64,000 nt of DNA from Comamonas piscis (GTDB taxonomy: Bacteria; Pseudomonadota; Gammaproteobacteria; Burkholderiales; Burkholderiaceae_C). The translations under genes were made by a program, and so were the position numbers. Position 1 is the stretch's first letter. Each line of letters begins with the position of its first letter. This document shows, one piece after another, positions 44,951-54,368 of the stretch. Under the pieces are notes generated by a model. The model ran no database searches. It was not told where the DNA came from and saw only the letters and a program-made list of their open reading frames with translations. The DNA is taken from contig NZ_CP058554.1 of the NCBI RefSeq assembly GCF_014109725.1, forward strand, positions 2,418,001 through 2,482,000, in the 5' to 3' direction.

Positions 44951-45748
44951 TCAGCCGTTGTCGCCACCGGCTACGGGCAGCACCGCACCGGTGATGTAGG
45001 CCGCCTCGTCGGAGGCCAGAAACAGGATTGGGCCGACCTGGTCATCGAGGCTGCCGTAGCGCTTGAAGTAGTTGGACTCGGTCACCTGCTGCACGGCTTC
45101 GCGCATCCAGGTCTGCTCCTGCGGGCTGTCGCCTGCGGCATTGCGCGGCACCCGCCGGGGCGGCGCATTGGTACCGCCGGGGGCCGAGGCGACGACGCGG
45201 ATGTTCTGCGGTGCGTATTCCATCGCCAGCGACTGCGTCAAGGCATTGACGCCGCCTTTGGCGGCCGAGTACGGCACCCGGCGAATGCCGCGCGTGGCGT
45301 TGGATGACACATTGACGATGGTGCCGCCGCCGCGTGCCAGCAGATGCGGCAGCACGGCATGGCAGGCATAGAGGGTGGGCATCAGCGAGCGGCGGATTTC
45401 TGCATCGATCTGCGCGGGCTCGAACTCGGCAAAGGGGCGCATGCGGATCGCGCCGCCCACGCCGTTGACGAGAATGTCGATGCCGCCAAACAGCTGCGCG
45501 GCCTGGGTCATGGCGGCCTGCGCGCCTTCGTAGGTTTCCAGGTCGGCCACCAGGCCGGCCGCATTGGCGCTGCCAGCCTCGGCCGCCACCTCGGCAATAA
45601 AGTCGGCCCGGTCGACCAGCAGCACCTTGGCGCCTTCAGCCACGGCGCGCAGCGCCACGCCCCGGCCAATGCCCTGGGCCGCGCCGGTGACCACCATCAC
45701 CTTGCCGGCAAAGCGCTGGTAGCTTGCGGGTTGCAGCGGCGCGTTCAT
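44951..45748 (-). CDS. benD: Benzoate cis-diol dehydrogenase
   Basis: A 265-residue SDR (GAAQGIG; VNGVGGAIRMRPF; Ser in VNVSSNATRGI; YSAAK) matching 1,6-dihydroxycyclohexa-2,4-diene-1-carboxylate dehydrogenases. It oxidises and decarboxylates the diol made by BenABC to catechol with NAD+. NGVGG in place of NNAG is typical of BenD. ATG 45748 overlaps the benC stop (ATGA). Confidence 0.95.
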   Translation of the reverse strand: MNAPLQPASYQRFAGKVMVVTGAAQGIGRGVALRAVAEGAKVLLVDRADFIAEVAAEAGSANAAGLVADLETYEGAQAAMTQAAQLFGGIDILVNGVGGAIRMRPFAEFEPAQIDAEIRRSLMPTLYACHAVLPHLLARGGGTIVNVSSNATRGIRRVPYSAAKGGVNALTQSLAMEYAPQNIRVVASAPGGTNAPPRRVPRNAAGDSPQEQTWMREAVQQVTESNYFKRYGSLDDQVGPILFLASDEAAYITGAVLPVAGGDNG

Positions 45749-46782
45749 GCCAGGGCCTCCGCCACGGCGGCCACCGGAGGGGTGGGCGTGAACTTTTCGT
45801 AATGGAAGTTGGCGGGCACTATGCCTTCGGCCTTAAAGTGCTTTTGCACCGCATCCACCATGGGCGGCGGGCCGCAGAGGTAGACATCCACATTGCCGCC
45901 ATGCAGTGCCTGGGCAGGCAGGTGGTGGGTGACATAGCCCTGGCGCTCATGCCCGGTTTGCGGATCGGCCACGCAGGTGCTGAAGGTAAAGCCCGGGATC
46001 TGCAGCGCATAGGCCTGCAGGCGCTCGACCAGCACCAGGTCCGCATCGCGGGTGACGCCATAAACCATATGGATGGGCTGGGTTGCTCCGTTGCGGGCCA
46101 GCACCTCCAGCATCGACAGGAAGGGCGCCAGGCCCGTGCCGCCCGCCAAGAACAGCAGCGGCCGCGTGACTGCGCGCAGGTAAAAGCTGCCCAGTGGCCC
46201 GGTCATCTGCAGCGGCTCGCCCTGGCTGGCGCCTTGGAGCCAGCTGCTCATCAGGCCGCCGGGCACCTGCTTGATCAGAAACGTCATACGGCCATCGCCA
46301 GGCGCCGAGCTGAACGAGTAGGAGCGGTGCTGGCTGCTGCCCGGCACGCCGATATTGACGTACTGCCCGGGCAAAAATGCCGGTGCGGCCTCTGCCACAT
46401 CCAGCGCCAGTTCATAGGCGGCATCGCCAAAGGGCTGCACGGCGCTCACTGCGGCGTTGAACTGGCTGGTGCCGGTCTTGCAGGCGGTGGAGGGTACCGG
46501 CACGGCGATCACGCAGTCGGACTGCGGCACCATCTGGCAGGTCAGCACCAGGCCCTGGCCGGCCTCGTCCTTGGTCAGTGCGTCGTCGATGTAGTCGTCA
46601 CCCAGGTCGTAGGTGCCGCTTTCGGCCTTGCACTTGCAGGTCCCGCAGACGCCGTCCGAGCAGTCCATCGGCAGGTTGATGCGGTTGCGGAAGGCGGCAT
46701 CCAGCACTTTTTCGTGGGCGCCGCAGTCCACAAAGCGGGTGACCCCGTCCTCAAAGTTCAGGGCAATGCGATAGCTGTTCAT
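45745..46782 (-). CDS. benC: Benzoate 1,2-dioxygenase electron-transfer component
   Basis: A 345-residue reductase with an N-terminal plant-type [2Fe-2S] domain (Cys41, Cys46, Cys49, Cys82), a FAD domain (HRSYSFSSAPG) and an NADH domain (LFLAGGTGLAPFLSML, YLCGPPPMVDAV). It passes electrons from NADH to the BenAB oxygenase. Lies 17 bases after benB. Confidence 0.96.
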   Translation of the reverse strand: MNSYRIALNFEDGVTRFVDCGAHEKVLDAAFRNRINLPMDCSDGVCGTCKCKAESGTYDLGDDYIDDALTKDEAGQGLVLTCQMVPQSDCVIAVPVPSTACKTGTSQFNAAVSAVQPFGDAAYELALDVAEAAPAFLPGQYVNIGVPGSSQHRSYSFSSAPGDGRMTFLIKQVPGGLMSSWLQGASQGEPLQMTGPLGSFYLRAVTRPLLFLAGGTGLAPFLSMLEVLARNGATQPIHMVYGVTRDADLVLVERLQAYALQIPGFTFSTCVADPQTGHERQGYVTHHLPAQALHGGNVDVYLCGPPPMVDAVQKHFKAEGIVPANFHYEKFTPTPPVAAVAEALA

Positions 46783-46799
46783 GGTGGTCTCCTGGCGTG

Positions 46800-47309
46800 T
46801 CAGATGTGGTAGACATCAATGACCTGGCGGATGTAGTCGTTCTTGAGGACGATCTTCTTGCGGGCGATGAGGAAGCTGTCAGCCGCTTTGCGCAGGGTCA
46901 GAAAGACCGTGCCAAAGAAGTGATCGGTCTGCTTGTAGCGGTGGCTGAGCGTGTGAAAGTTGTAGCGGACCTCCACCGTATCGGCCTGCTCGGCCAGCAC
47001 TTCCACATTGGTAATCATGTGGTTGGTGCGCGGCTCGGGCATGGATGCGCTGGAGCGCTCGGTCTTGATGCGGAAGACCCGGTCTTCCAGCCCATTGCGA
47101 TTGGGGTAGTAGATCAGCGAGATCTGGCTGTGCGGGTCGTCGGTGAGCTGGTCATCGTCGTCCCAGGCGGGCATCCAGTACTCCGCGTCGGGCGCGTAGA
47201 GCGCCAGCCAGGGCTCCCATTCGCGGTCGTCCAGGTAGCGGGCCTCGCGGTACAGAAAGGCGCAGATGGCGCGGTGGTCGACTGCGTTGCTGTGGCTGTC
47301 GGTGCTCAT
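46800..47309 (-). CDS. benB: Benzoate 1,2-dioxygenase small (beta) subunit
   Basis: A 169-residue NTF2-fold subunit: AICAFLYREARYLDDREWEPWLALYAPDAEYWMPAWDDDDQLT and SLIYYPNRNGLEDRVFRI are diagnostic of BenB/XylY. It is structural in the alpha3beta3 oxygenase. ATG 47309 overlaps the benA stop (ATGA), coupling subunit synthesis. Confidence 0.96.
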   Translation of the reverse strand: MSTDSHSNAVDHRAICAFLYREARYLDDREWEPWLALYAPDAEYWMPAWDDDDQLTDDPHSQISLIYYPNRNGLEDRVFRIKTERSSASMPEPRTNHMITNVEVLAEQADTVEVRYNFHTLSHRYKQTDHFFGTVFLTLRKAADSFLIARKKIVLKNDYIRQVIDVYHI

Positions 47310-48670
47310 GGCTGGGCTCCTGCGCGCTCTTGCTGCACGGCCTTGCGCATGGTCTTGGCCCAGTAGTCGTGCTGGCAGACGAACAGGCCTTCGTCCTCGC
47401 TGCGCTCACCGCTGAGCAAGGGGCTCATGCCCATCTTCTTCGCGTTCTCGTCGGGGCCCTCGATCCACAGCGGTGCGCCACGGCTCATGTCGTTCCAGCG
47501 CACTGCGCTGCCGGCATAGCCTGCCTGGCAGGCGCGGAACTCTTCCAGGTCATCGGCCGTGCCCATGCCTGAGACGTTGAAGAAATCCTCGTACTGGCGG
47601 ATGCGGGTGGCGCGGTCTTGTGCGCTTTCGCCCTTGGGGCCAAAGCAGAAGATGCTGATCTCCGTCTGGTTCACGTTCAAGGGGCGGGCCACGCGGATCT
47701 GGGTGCCGAACTGGTCCATCAGGAACACATTGGGGTAGAGGCAGAGGTTGCGGGTTTGGCGCACGATGAAATCTGCGCGCTCCTGGCCCACGCGCTGGGC
47801 CAGCTCTTCACGCTGGTTCCAGATCGGGCGCACCTCGGGGTTCAGGGTGTTGGTCCACAGCAGGATGTGGCCGTTCTCAAAACCATAGACGCCGGCGACC
47901 GACTTGCTCCAGTTGTTGGCATCGGTGGCCTTGGTGCCTTCGGCATTGCGGCGGCTCATCGTGGCGGCATAGTTCCAGTGCACGGAGCTGACGTGGTAGC
48001 CGTCGCAGCCGTTTTCCATCTGCATCTTCCAGTTGCCGTCATAGATGTAGCTGGAGTTGCCGCGCAGCACTTCCAGGCCCTCGGGCGCCTGGTCCACGAT
48101 CTGGTCGATGATGACCCGGGTCTCGCCCAGGTAGTCTTCCAGCGGCTGCACATCGGCGTTCAGGCTACCAAACAGAAAGCCCCGGTAGTTCTGGAAGCGC
48201 GCGACCTTGGTCAGGTCGTGCGAGCCGTTCTTGTTGAAGGTGATCGGGTACTCGGTGGTTTTCTCATCCTTGACCTTGAGCAGCTTGCCGGCGTTGCTGA
48301 AGGTCCAGCCATGGAAGGGGCAGGTGAAGCTGCCCTTGTTGCCATGCTTTTTGCGGCACAGCATGGCGCCCTTGTGCGCGCAGGCATTGATCACTGCATG
48401 CAGCTCGCCTTGCTTATCGCGGGTGATGATGATGGGCTGGCGGCCGATCGACGTGGTGTAGTAGTCGTTGTTGTCGGCGATCTGGCTCTCGTGCGCCAGG
48501 TAGACCCAGTTCGATTCGAACAGGTACTTCATCTCCAGCTCGAACAGCTCGGGGTTGGTGAAGATGTCGCGGCGGCAGCGGTAGATGCCGGCTTCCTTGT
48601 CGTCGTGCAGGGCTGTCTCCAGCAGTTGTTCGACGGCGCCGAAGGTGTCGGTAGAGGCAATCGTGGTCAT
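47306..48670 (-). CDS. benA: Benzoate 1,2-dioxygenase large (alpha) subunit
   Basis: A 454-residue Rieske oxygenase. Rieske ligands are Cys97-x-His99 and Cys117-x2-His120 (CAHKGAML, CPFHGW), and the mononuclear iron site includes the His pair in GCDGYHVSSVHWNY. It adds O2 to benzoate, giving the 1,2-cis-diol. ATG 48670 has AGGAGA upstream. There are 132 bases between catA and benA with no gene, room for a secondary promoter. Confidence 0.97.
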   Translation of the reverse strand: MTTIASTDTFGAVEQLLETALHDDKEAGIYRCRRDIFTNPELFELEMKYLFESNWVYLAHESQIADNNDYYTTSIGRQPIIITRDKQGELHAVINACAHKGAMLCRKKHGNKGSFTCPFHGWTFSNAGKLLKVKDEKTTEYPITFNKNGSHDLTKVARFQNYRGFLFGSLNADVQPLEDYLGETRVIIDQIVDQAPEGLEVLRGNSSYIYDGNWKMQMENGCDGYHVSSVHWNYAATMSRRNAEGTKATDANNWSKSVAGVYGFENGHILLWTNTLNPEVRPIWNQREELAQRVGQERADFIVRQTRNLCLYPNVFLMDQFGTQIRVARPLNVNQTEISIFCFGPKGESAQDRATRIRQYEDFFNVSGMGTADDLEEFRACQAGYAGSAVRWNDMSRGAPLWIEGPDENAKKMGMSPLLSGERSEDEGLFVCQHDYWAKTMRKAVQQERAGAQP

Positions 48671-48802
48671 GGTGAGGTCTCCTGGGGTACAGCTCCGCCT
48701 CGCAACGCTGATCGCGGCGCGAATGGCTAGGGGAGGGAGGATGGGTCTGGGGGCGGGGGCACTGCCTGCTAGGCGGCACCCCGGCCGTGGGGCGTCAGGC
48801 GA

Positions 48803-49738
48803 TCAGGCCGCCAGGCGTGGGCGTTCCACGATCTGGTTGTCGACACCGCCGACCAGCGCGCTGAGCGTGATGTCGAAAACGATCTCGGCAAAGGGGCCGC
48901 TCAGGCCCTGGGCGCGGATGCTGGCCTCGTCGCTGTGCTCGGTCAGCGGGGGCACCAGGCCTTCGCGGGTGGCGTAGGCAAAGTCGTCATACACCAGAGG
49001 GTCGCCATCGATGTTGATCTGCGTGGTGAGCTTGCGGTGACCATCGGCCGTGACGAAGAAGTGGATGTGCGCGGGGCGGTTGCCATGGCGGCCCAGCTGG
49101 TTGAGCAGGGCCTGGGTGGGGCCATCGGGCGGGCAGCCATAGCCCATGGGCACGATGCTCTGGAATTTGTAGCGGCCTTGCGCATCGGCAATGATAGTGC
49201 GGCGCATGTTGAACGGCTTTTGCTCGCCGGTGGGGTCAAAGTGCGAGTAGAAGCCCTTGGTGTTGGCATGCCAGACCTCGACCTGCGCACCAGGCACTGG
49301 CTGGCCGTCAGCACCGTAGACGGTGCCGTGCATGATGAGGGTGTGGCCGGCGGTGTCGCTGCCGTCATCAAGGCGGCCATGGCCTTGCACTACGGGGGCG
49401 CCTGCCACGTAGAGCGGGCCTTCAATCGTGCGTGGTGTGCCATTGGCCACGCCCAACGCGGCGTCTTCGGCATCCATGCGCATGTCAAAGTAGCGGTCCA
49501 GCCCCAGGCCGGGCGACAGCAGGCCGGCCTCGCCGCGCGCACCGAGCTGGTTCAGGTAGGCAACGCCGGCCCAGTATTCGTCGGACGTGATGTCCAGGTC
49601 TTCAATGGCCTTGAACAGGTCGGACAGGATGCGGTGGATGATCTGCTTGGTGCGCGGGTTGCCACCGTCCTGGTTGAGGCCGCTGGCCAGACGCAGAAAA
49701 TCCTGCACGTCGGGGGTGTTGAAGATAGGGGCGCTCAT
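48803..49738 (-). CDS. catA: Catechol 1,2-dioxygenase
   Basis: A 311-residue intradiol dioxygenase. The Fe(III) ligands Tyr164 (KGFYSHFD), Tyr200 (VPMGYGCP), His224 and His226 (RPAHIHFF) fall at exactly the numbers known for the Acinetobacter enzyme. It cleaves catechol to cis,cis-muconate. ATG 49738 follows AAGGAGAC; an earlier in-frame start would add 11 unconserved residues. Encoded between catB and benA. Confidence 0.97.
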   Translation of the reverse strand: MSAPIFNTPDVQDFLRLASGLNQDGGNPRTKQIIHRILSDLFKAIEDLDITSDEYWAGVAYLNQLGARGEAGLLSPGLGLDRYFDMRMDAEDAALGVANGTPRTIEGPLYVAGAPVVQGHGRLDDGSDTAGHTLIMHGTVYGADGQPVPGAQVEVWHANTKGFYSHFDPTGEQKPFNMRRTIIADAQGRYKFQSIVPMGYGCPPDGPTQALLNQLGRHGNRPAHIHFFVTADGHRKLTTQINIDGDPLVYDDFAYATREGLVPPLTEHSDEASIRAQGLSGPFAEIVFDITLSALVGGVDNQIVERPRLAA

Positions 49739-49804
49739 CGTAGTCTCCTTGTCGTAAATTCTTGGGGTCAATCTATCTGTCTATCCGGCGATACGTCTGT
49801 CGCA

Positions 49805-51004
49805 TCAGGCGGCCACCGGCACGCTCACACAACTGCGGTCCCTGCGGAAATGCCGCACGCGGTCTTCATCCAGTGTGATGCCCAGGCCCGGTGCCGTGGG
49901 CACCGTCAGGTGGAAATCCTTGTACTCCAGCGGCGTGGCCAGAATCTCTTCGGTCAGCAGCAGCGAGCCAAACAGCTCGGTGCCCCATTGCAGCTCGCGG
50001 AAGGTAGAGAACGCATGGGCCGAGGCGATGGTGCCCACGCCGCCTTCGAGCATGGTGCCGCCATACAGTTCGATGCCGGCCGCATCGGCAATGGCAGCCA
50101 CTTGCTGCGCAGCCTGCAGCCCGCCCGATTGCTCGGTCTTGATCGCAAACACATCGGCGCCGGCGACCCGAGCCAGTGCCAGTGCCGAGGCCGGGCCGGT
50201 CAGCGATTCATCGGCCATGATGGCAATGGCGTAGCGGCCTTTGAGGCGGGCCAGCACATCGGCGCTGGCCACCGGCTGCTCGGCCAACTCGCAGCCCGCA
50301 TCCACCAGGCCAGCCAGGCCGTGGTGCGCTTCCAGCTCGCTCCAGGCCATGTTCACATCAACCCGCACCGAGGCCAGATCGCCCAGCGCCTTCTTGATGG
50401 CCGCCACGTGGGCCACGTCATCGCGCACGGCCTTGCGGCCGATCTTGAGCTTGAAGATCTGGTGGCGGCGCATTTCCAGCATGCGCTGCGCTTCTTCGAT
50501 GTCGCGGCCGGTGTCGCCTGAGGCCAGGGTCCAGGCCACAGGCAGTCGGTCACGCAGGCGGCCGCCGAGCAGCTCGGACACGGGCAGGCCGGTGCGCTGG
50601 CCCAGCGCATCGAACAGCGCCGTCTCGACCGCGCACTTGGCAAAGCGGTTGTCGCGGATGGCCTGGCTCAGCCGCGCCATCAGCGCGGGCACGCGGTTGG
50701 CGTTGGCGCCCAGCATCTGCGGCACAAAATAGGTATCGATGGCCAGCTTCATGCCCTCGGGCGATTCGGCGCCATAGGCCAGGCCGCCAATGGTGGTGCC
50801 CTCACCAATGCCCACCGTGCCATCGGAGCAGCGCACGCGCACCAGCATCAGGGTCTGGCCGTTCATCGTGGCCATCGACAGCTTGTGGGGGCGAATGGTG
50901 GGCAGATCGACCAGCAAGGTCTCCACCTGTTCGACGACAACGGTGCCTGCTGCCGTATATGCCGCAGGTCGGGCGCTGTCTTGGGGTGGCTGTGTGTTTT
51001 GCAT
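49805..51004 (-). CDS. catB: Muconate cycloisomerase
   Basis: A 399-residue enolase-superfamily enzyme with Lys185/Lys187 (FKLKIGR), metal ligands Asp216 (VDVNMAW), Glu242 (AEQPV) and Asp265 (ADESL), and Lys289 (AIKTEQSGG), the full MLE set. It converts cis,cis-muconate to muconolactone. The N-terminus has a ~20-residue extension compared with Pseudomonas CatB. First gene of the operon, opposite the LysR gene. Confidence 0.96.
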   Translation of the reverse strand: MQNTQPPQDSARPAAYTAAGTVVVEQVETLLVDLPTIRPHKLSMATMNGQTLMLVRVRCSDGTVGIGEGTTIGGLAYGAESPEGMKLAIDTYFVPQMLGANANRVPALMARLSQAIRDNRFAKCAVETALFDALGQRTGLPVSELLGGRLRDRLPVAWTLASGDTGRDIEEAQRMLEMRRHQIFKLKIGRKAVRDDVAHVAAIKKALGDLASVRVDVNMAWSELEAHHGLAGLVDAGCELAEQPVASADVLARLKGRYAIAIMADESLTGPASALALARVAGADVFAIKTEQSGGLQAAQQVAAIADAAGIELYGGTMLEGGVGTIASAHAFSTFRELQWGTELFGSLLLTEEILATPLEYKDFHLTVPTAPGLGITLDEDRVRHFRRDRSCVSVPVAA

Positions 51005-51062
51005 GGATGCTATTGAACGACGCAGCGCGCCACTTGATCCAACACCGAATTTGTCTTGTTTT

Positions 51063-51077
51063 ATACCTTGCAGGTAT
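51063..51077. promoter_or_regulatory. LysR-type (BenM/CatR) binding site
   Basis: ATACCTTGCAGGTAT is a perfect dyad and exactly fits ATAC-N7-GTAT, the recognition site known for BenM and CatM. It lies in the 143-base gap between catB and the divergent LysR gene, 59 bases from the catB start and 71 from the regulator start, so it can serve both activation of catB and autoregulation. Confidence 0.85.
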
Positions 51078-51147
51078 GGTGTGTAGTTTGAATATTAAAA
51101 AACAATGACTTAAAATCGCTGCATTCCCATATCTATGGTTTTCCCTG

Positions 51148-52101
51148 ATGGATCTGCGCCATATCCGGTATTTTGTGGCCGTGGCCACTACCCGCAACTT
51201 CACCCGCGCGGCTGAGCAAATGCATATTGCGCAGCCACCGTTCAGCCGCCAGATCCAGCAGCTGGAGGACGAGCTGGGTGTGCAACTGATCCAGCGCAAC
51301 AGCCGCCCGGTGCGCCTGACCGAGGCCGGGCGCCTCTTCTATGAGCAATCGCTGCAGGTGCTGCAGCGGGTGGACCAGATGAAAAGCGCGGCCCGCCAGG
51401 TGGGGTTGAACCAGCGGCAGTCGATCTCGATCGCCTATGTGGCCTCCACCCTGTATGGCGGCCTGCCGATGCTGGTGCGCATGTTCCGCAAGCGCTACCC
51501 GGATACCGATGTGCACCTGGTGGACATGGGCTCGATCCAGCAGATCCAGGAGCTGCGCTCGGGCCGCATCGACCTGGGTTTTGGCCGCATCCGCACCAAT
51601 GACACCTCGGTGGCGCGCACCGTGCTGCGCGAAGAAAAGCTGGTGCTGGCCATTGCGCCAGGCACCCCTTTGGCCGCCGACACCGGCCGCATCCGCCTGC
51701 CCGAGCTGGCAGGCCAGCGCCTCATCGTCTACCCTAAGGACCCGCGCCCCAGCTTTGCCGACCATGTGCTGGGCCTCCTGCATGACCAGGGCATACAACC
51801 CGCCGAGGTGCATGAGGTACGTGAACTGCAAGCCGGCCTGGGCCTGGTCGCCGCCGAGATGGGCGTCTGCATCGTGCCCGCAGCGGCACGCCTGCGCTCG
51901 GACCTGGTCTACCGCCTGATCGACGACGAGCGCGCCACCTCACCGATCATCCTGAGCCACCGTGTCAATGATGACTCCTGGTATATCGCTGCGATCAAGG
52001 AGCTGACGGCCGAGATGTATGCGCAGAACCCGCCTTGGTTGGATTTTGAGACGAATGCGTTTCCGGCGGGGGAGATGTATGGGCTTGTGGGAAAGAGGTG
52101 A
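51148..52101 (+). CDS. LysR-family regulator of the ben/cat operon (CatR/BenM type)
   Basis: A 317-residue LysR regulator. MDLRHIRYFVAVATTRNFTRAAEQMHIAQPPFSRQIQQLE is the winged helix-turn-helix and closely follows the BenM/CatR pattern, as does the NSRPVRLTEAG wing. Residues ~90-300 are the effector domain, expected to sense cis,cis-muconate and perhaps benzoate. Divergent from catB with the ATAC-N7-GTAT site between. Whether it is functionally CatR or BenM cannot be told from sequence. Confidence 0.92.
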   Translation: MDLRHIRYFVAVATTRNFTRAAEQMHIAQPPFSRQIQQLEDELGVQLIQRNSRPVRLTEAGRLFYEQSLQVLQRVDQMKSAARQVGLNQRQSISIAYVASTLYGGLPMLVRMFRKRYPDTDVHLVDMGSIQQIQELRSGRIDLGFGRIRTNDTSVARTVLREEKLVLAIAPGTPLAADTGRIRLPELAGQRLIVYPKDPRPSFADHVLGLLHDQGIQPAEVHEVRELQAGLGLVAAEMGVCIVPAAARLRSDLVYRLIDDERATSPIILSHRVNDDSWYIAAIKELTAEMYAQNPPWLDFETNAFPAGEMYGLVGKR

Positions 52102-52300
52102 GGGGGCTTGCTGCGCTGTGGAGTCTCAGTTGCGGATTGCGTGCGAGTGAGAGCGTTGTCTGTTCTCAGGTTATTGCGATGACCGTAGAGAAGGGCCTTG
52201 ATGAATTTCATGGCGGTTAACGACTCTCTGCTGCCGCTCAGCTTATTCCGTAGCTGGAATTCGACTTATCCCGAAATAGGATTGTGGAAATGGCATTGAT

Positions 52301-52711
52301 TTAAGGACGCTTGAAAAGAACAGTCATTTCAGCCCGCGGAACTTTGTAGCCGCAAGCTTTAAAAAAGTGTTTCGCCCCACCCATGGCCTTGATGTAAATT
52401 GGCACGCCCGGCCATTGCTTTTCGACCACCTCAAGCATCGCGCGCCCCACTCCACGACCCTGAAACTCGTTGTGTACGATCAATTCACCGAGCATGGTGC
52501 TAAAAGCTGCGTCGCTGAAAGCAGACAAGTATCCGATGAGCAGTCCTGAAGCGCCACGAGCATGAACAACCAAGGGATATGCAGCATTGGAGGCAACGAA
52601 CAATTTGCTGTCCTCTTCGCTTCCCCAACCAACAGAGCGAGCGAGTTGCGCATACTCTTCAGCGGTGACGTCTTTATTTGTTGAGACACGAAAATCAAAA
52701 GAATCATTCAT
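52301..52711 (-). CDS. GNAT-family N-acetyltransferase
   Basis: ATG 52711 gives a 136-residue protein of normal GNAT size (MNDSFDFRVS). The acetyl-CoA motif is ELIVHNEFQGRGVGRAML (Q/RxxGxG/A), followed by PIYIKAMGGAKHFFKACGY. The frame stays open for 44 more codons upstream, but that part has no similarity to the fold. The start has no clear ribosome site, so it is uncertain. The substrate is unknown. Confidence 0.8.
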   Translation of the reverse strand: MNDSFDFRVSTNKDVTAEEYAQLARSVGWGSEEDSKLFVASNAAYPLVVHARGASGLLIGYLSAFSDAAFSTMLGELIVHNEFQGRGVGRAMLEVVEKQWPGVPIYIKAMGGAKHFFKACGYKVPRAEMTVLFKRP

Positions 52712-53101
52712 ATCTTGAATGCAAGCTGCGTGGATAGGCAAATACCAACACACCCCGATGAGCATGATCTCCAGCGGAAAACGCTTGCTTCTGATCACTG
52801 GTTTGAGGGTTTCTGGCGTGGGCTGTGCGCAGGATTTCATCACATCATCCGACCAGTCGTGGCTTATTGCGATAGAACCATGAGGCCTTCCTAGTTAGAG
52901 GTCGTTATTGAGGAAGTAACCACATGATTGAACGGCAGCAACTGGCCGATACCGGACGATCAGTGAGTTGCGTCATTCGATCCAAGATTTCAGAATAACT
53001 GCCCTCAGCGGCACCAGAGTTCAATTAGTCGGCTATTTGTTGATCAGGGAGCGCCGCAAACCGAGTGTGGCGTTGCTGCTCATCAGCACCCACAGCCTCC
53101 C
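52712..53101. other. Intergenic stretch without a supported gene
   Basis: About 390 bases between the acetyltransferase start and the LysE stop. Frames here do not resemble proteins, and no repeat, terminator or RNA was recognised. Confidence 0.35.
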
Positions 53102-53722
53102 TCAATGCATCGCCCGTTCAGCCAGCAGCAGCAATGCGATGCCGACCATCAGAGCCCCTGACACACGGGATACCACCAGTGCCGCGCCTGGGCGCGTACC
53201 CAGCACGCGCTGCGCTGTGAAGCCCACGGCCAGATACACGCCGCAGCAGCTCAGCGCATGCACGGCACCCAGCACCATGATCTGCAGCGCGACAGGCCAT
53301 GCACTCTCCGCGTGTACAAACTGCGGCAGCAACGCCAGGAGCAAGAGAATCAGCTTGGGATTGAAGCCGCTGATACCTGCGCCCTTGCATGCCCATTTCC
53401 ATCCTCCACCCACCAGCTCGGATTGGGCACTGACGGTGGCCGCAGGGCTGCGCAACATGGCCACGCCCATCCACAGAAGATAGGCAGAGCCAGCGACTGT
53501 AAGCACCGTCAATACCATGGGGTGGCTGGCAACCAGCGCGCCAACGCCTGCGGCCACAGCCGCAGTGGCCAACAAGGCGCCGCAAGCTAGGCCGACGACT
53601 GCAGCGCAAGCCAGGCGGCGCCCCCGCAAGCCTGCAGAAATGACATAGGCCCAATCGGCCCCCGGTGTGATCACCAACGCAAACGACACCGCCCAGAAGG
53701 CGGCTACAGCGGTCAAAGGCAC
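53102..53722 (-). CDS. LysE/RhtB-family amino-acid exporter
   Basis: GTG 53722 is chosen: it has GAGAAG upstream and begins with VPLTAVAAFWAVSFALVITPGADWAYVIS, the LysE-family first helix with the conserved PGP-like turn (here PGA). The 206-residue protein has about six hydrophobic helices and a GFNPKLILLLLALLPQFV motif. Divergent from an Lrp-type regulator, a common export-control arrangement. Confidence 0.88.
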   Translation of the reverse strand: MPLTAVAAFWAVSFALVITPGADWAYVISAGLRGRRLACAAVVGLACGALLATAAVAAGVGALVASHPMVLTVLTVAGSAYLLWMGVAMLRSPAATVSAQSELVGGGWKWACKGAGISGFNPKLILLLLALLPQFVHAESAWPVALQIMVLGAVHALSCCGVYLAVGFTAQRVLGTRPGAALVVSRVSGALMVGIALLLLAERAMH

Positions 53723-53826
53723 AGTACTTCTCTCGTCAAACAAAGGAGAGAAGAATAGGCAGGATGTAGCAGAATGTGCTTCCCATAAATTCCGATAAAC
53801 ATGAGAAAACTGGAAGCTATTAAAGA

Positions 53827-54282
53827 ATGAATGCACTGGATCGGAAAATTCTTGCAGCGCTGGAGCTGGATGGGCGCTTGAGCCTCACCGACCTGGCTGC
53901 GCAGGTGGGGCTGAGTTTGTCCTCCTGCCATCGGCGTGTGCGCACCTTGGAGGAGGCGGGTGCCATCCGCGGCTACCGTGCCGATCTGGCACCTGCGGCA
54001 CTGGGTTTGGAATTTGCCGCCATCGTGTTCGTTACGCTCAACAGCAGCAAGGTCGTGCGCGATTTTGAAAAAGCGGTCGCCGAACTGGACAACGTGATCC
54101 AGGCCCAGCGACTCTTTGGTGACCCCGACTATCTGCTGCAGATCGTCGTCAAGGACTTGCCTGCGTTTCAGAAGCTCTACGACGAGAAGCTGACGGCCTT
54201 GCCTGGGATGCAGCGCATGACCTCGACCTTGGTTATGAAGGATGTAGTGTTCAACCGCCCGCTGACCTCGGCATTGGGCTGA
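53827..54282 (+). CDS. Lrp/AsnC-family transcriptional regulator
   Basis: A 151-residue regulator with an N-terminal helix-turn-helix (MNALDRKILAALELDGRLSLTDLAAQVGLSLSSCHRRVRTLEEAG) and a C-terminal RAM ligand domain (LFGDPDYLLQIVV). It lies 104 bases from, and divergent to, the LysE exporter and probably controls it in response to an amino acid. Confidence 0.93.
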   Translation: MNALDRKILAALELDGRLSLTDLAAQVGLSLSSCHRRVRTLEEAGAIRGYRADLAPAALGLEFAAIVFVTLNSSKVVRDFEKAVAELDNVIQAQRLFGDPDYLLQIVVKDLPAFQKLYDEKLTALPGMQRMTSTLVMKDVVFNRPLTSALG

Positions 54283-54342
54283 TCGGCACAGGCAAGCGCC
54301 GACATCCAAAGCCCGATCAAACTGCAGATTACAAATTCAAAT

Positions 54343-54362
54343 AGAATACGAATCATTTGCAA
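54343..54362. promoter_or_regulatory. Probable Fur box
   Basis: AGAATACGAATCATTTGCAA resembles the Fur hexamer repeat (GAATAC-n-AATCAT-TTGC) seen before fecI genes. It lies upstream of the FecI/FecR/TonB-receptor unit, so iron repression is expected. Confidence 0.6.
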
Positions 54363-54368
54363 TACACA

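Noticed and set aside
51063..51077. Counting ATACCTTGCAGGTAT as a fifth copy of the TetR box
   Set aside because: It shares an AGGTA/TACCT look but lacks the GTCGGCA core and exactly matches the LysR ATAC-N7-GTAT rule, in the right place for CatR/BenM.
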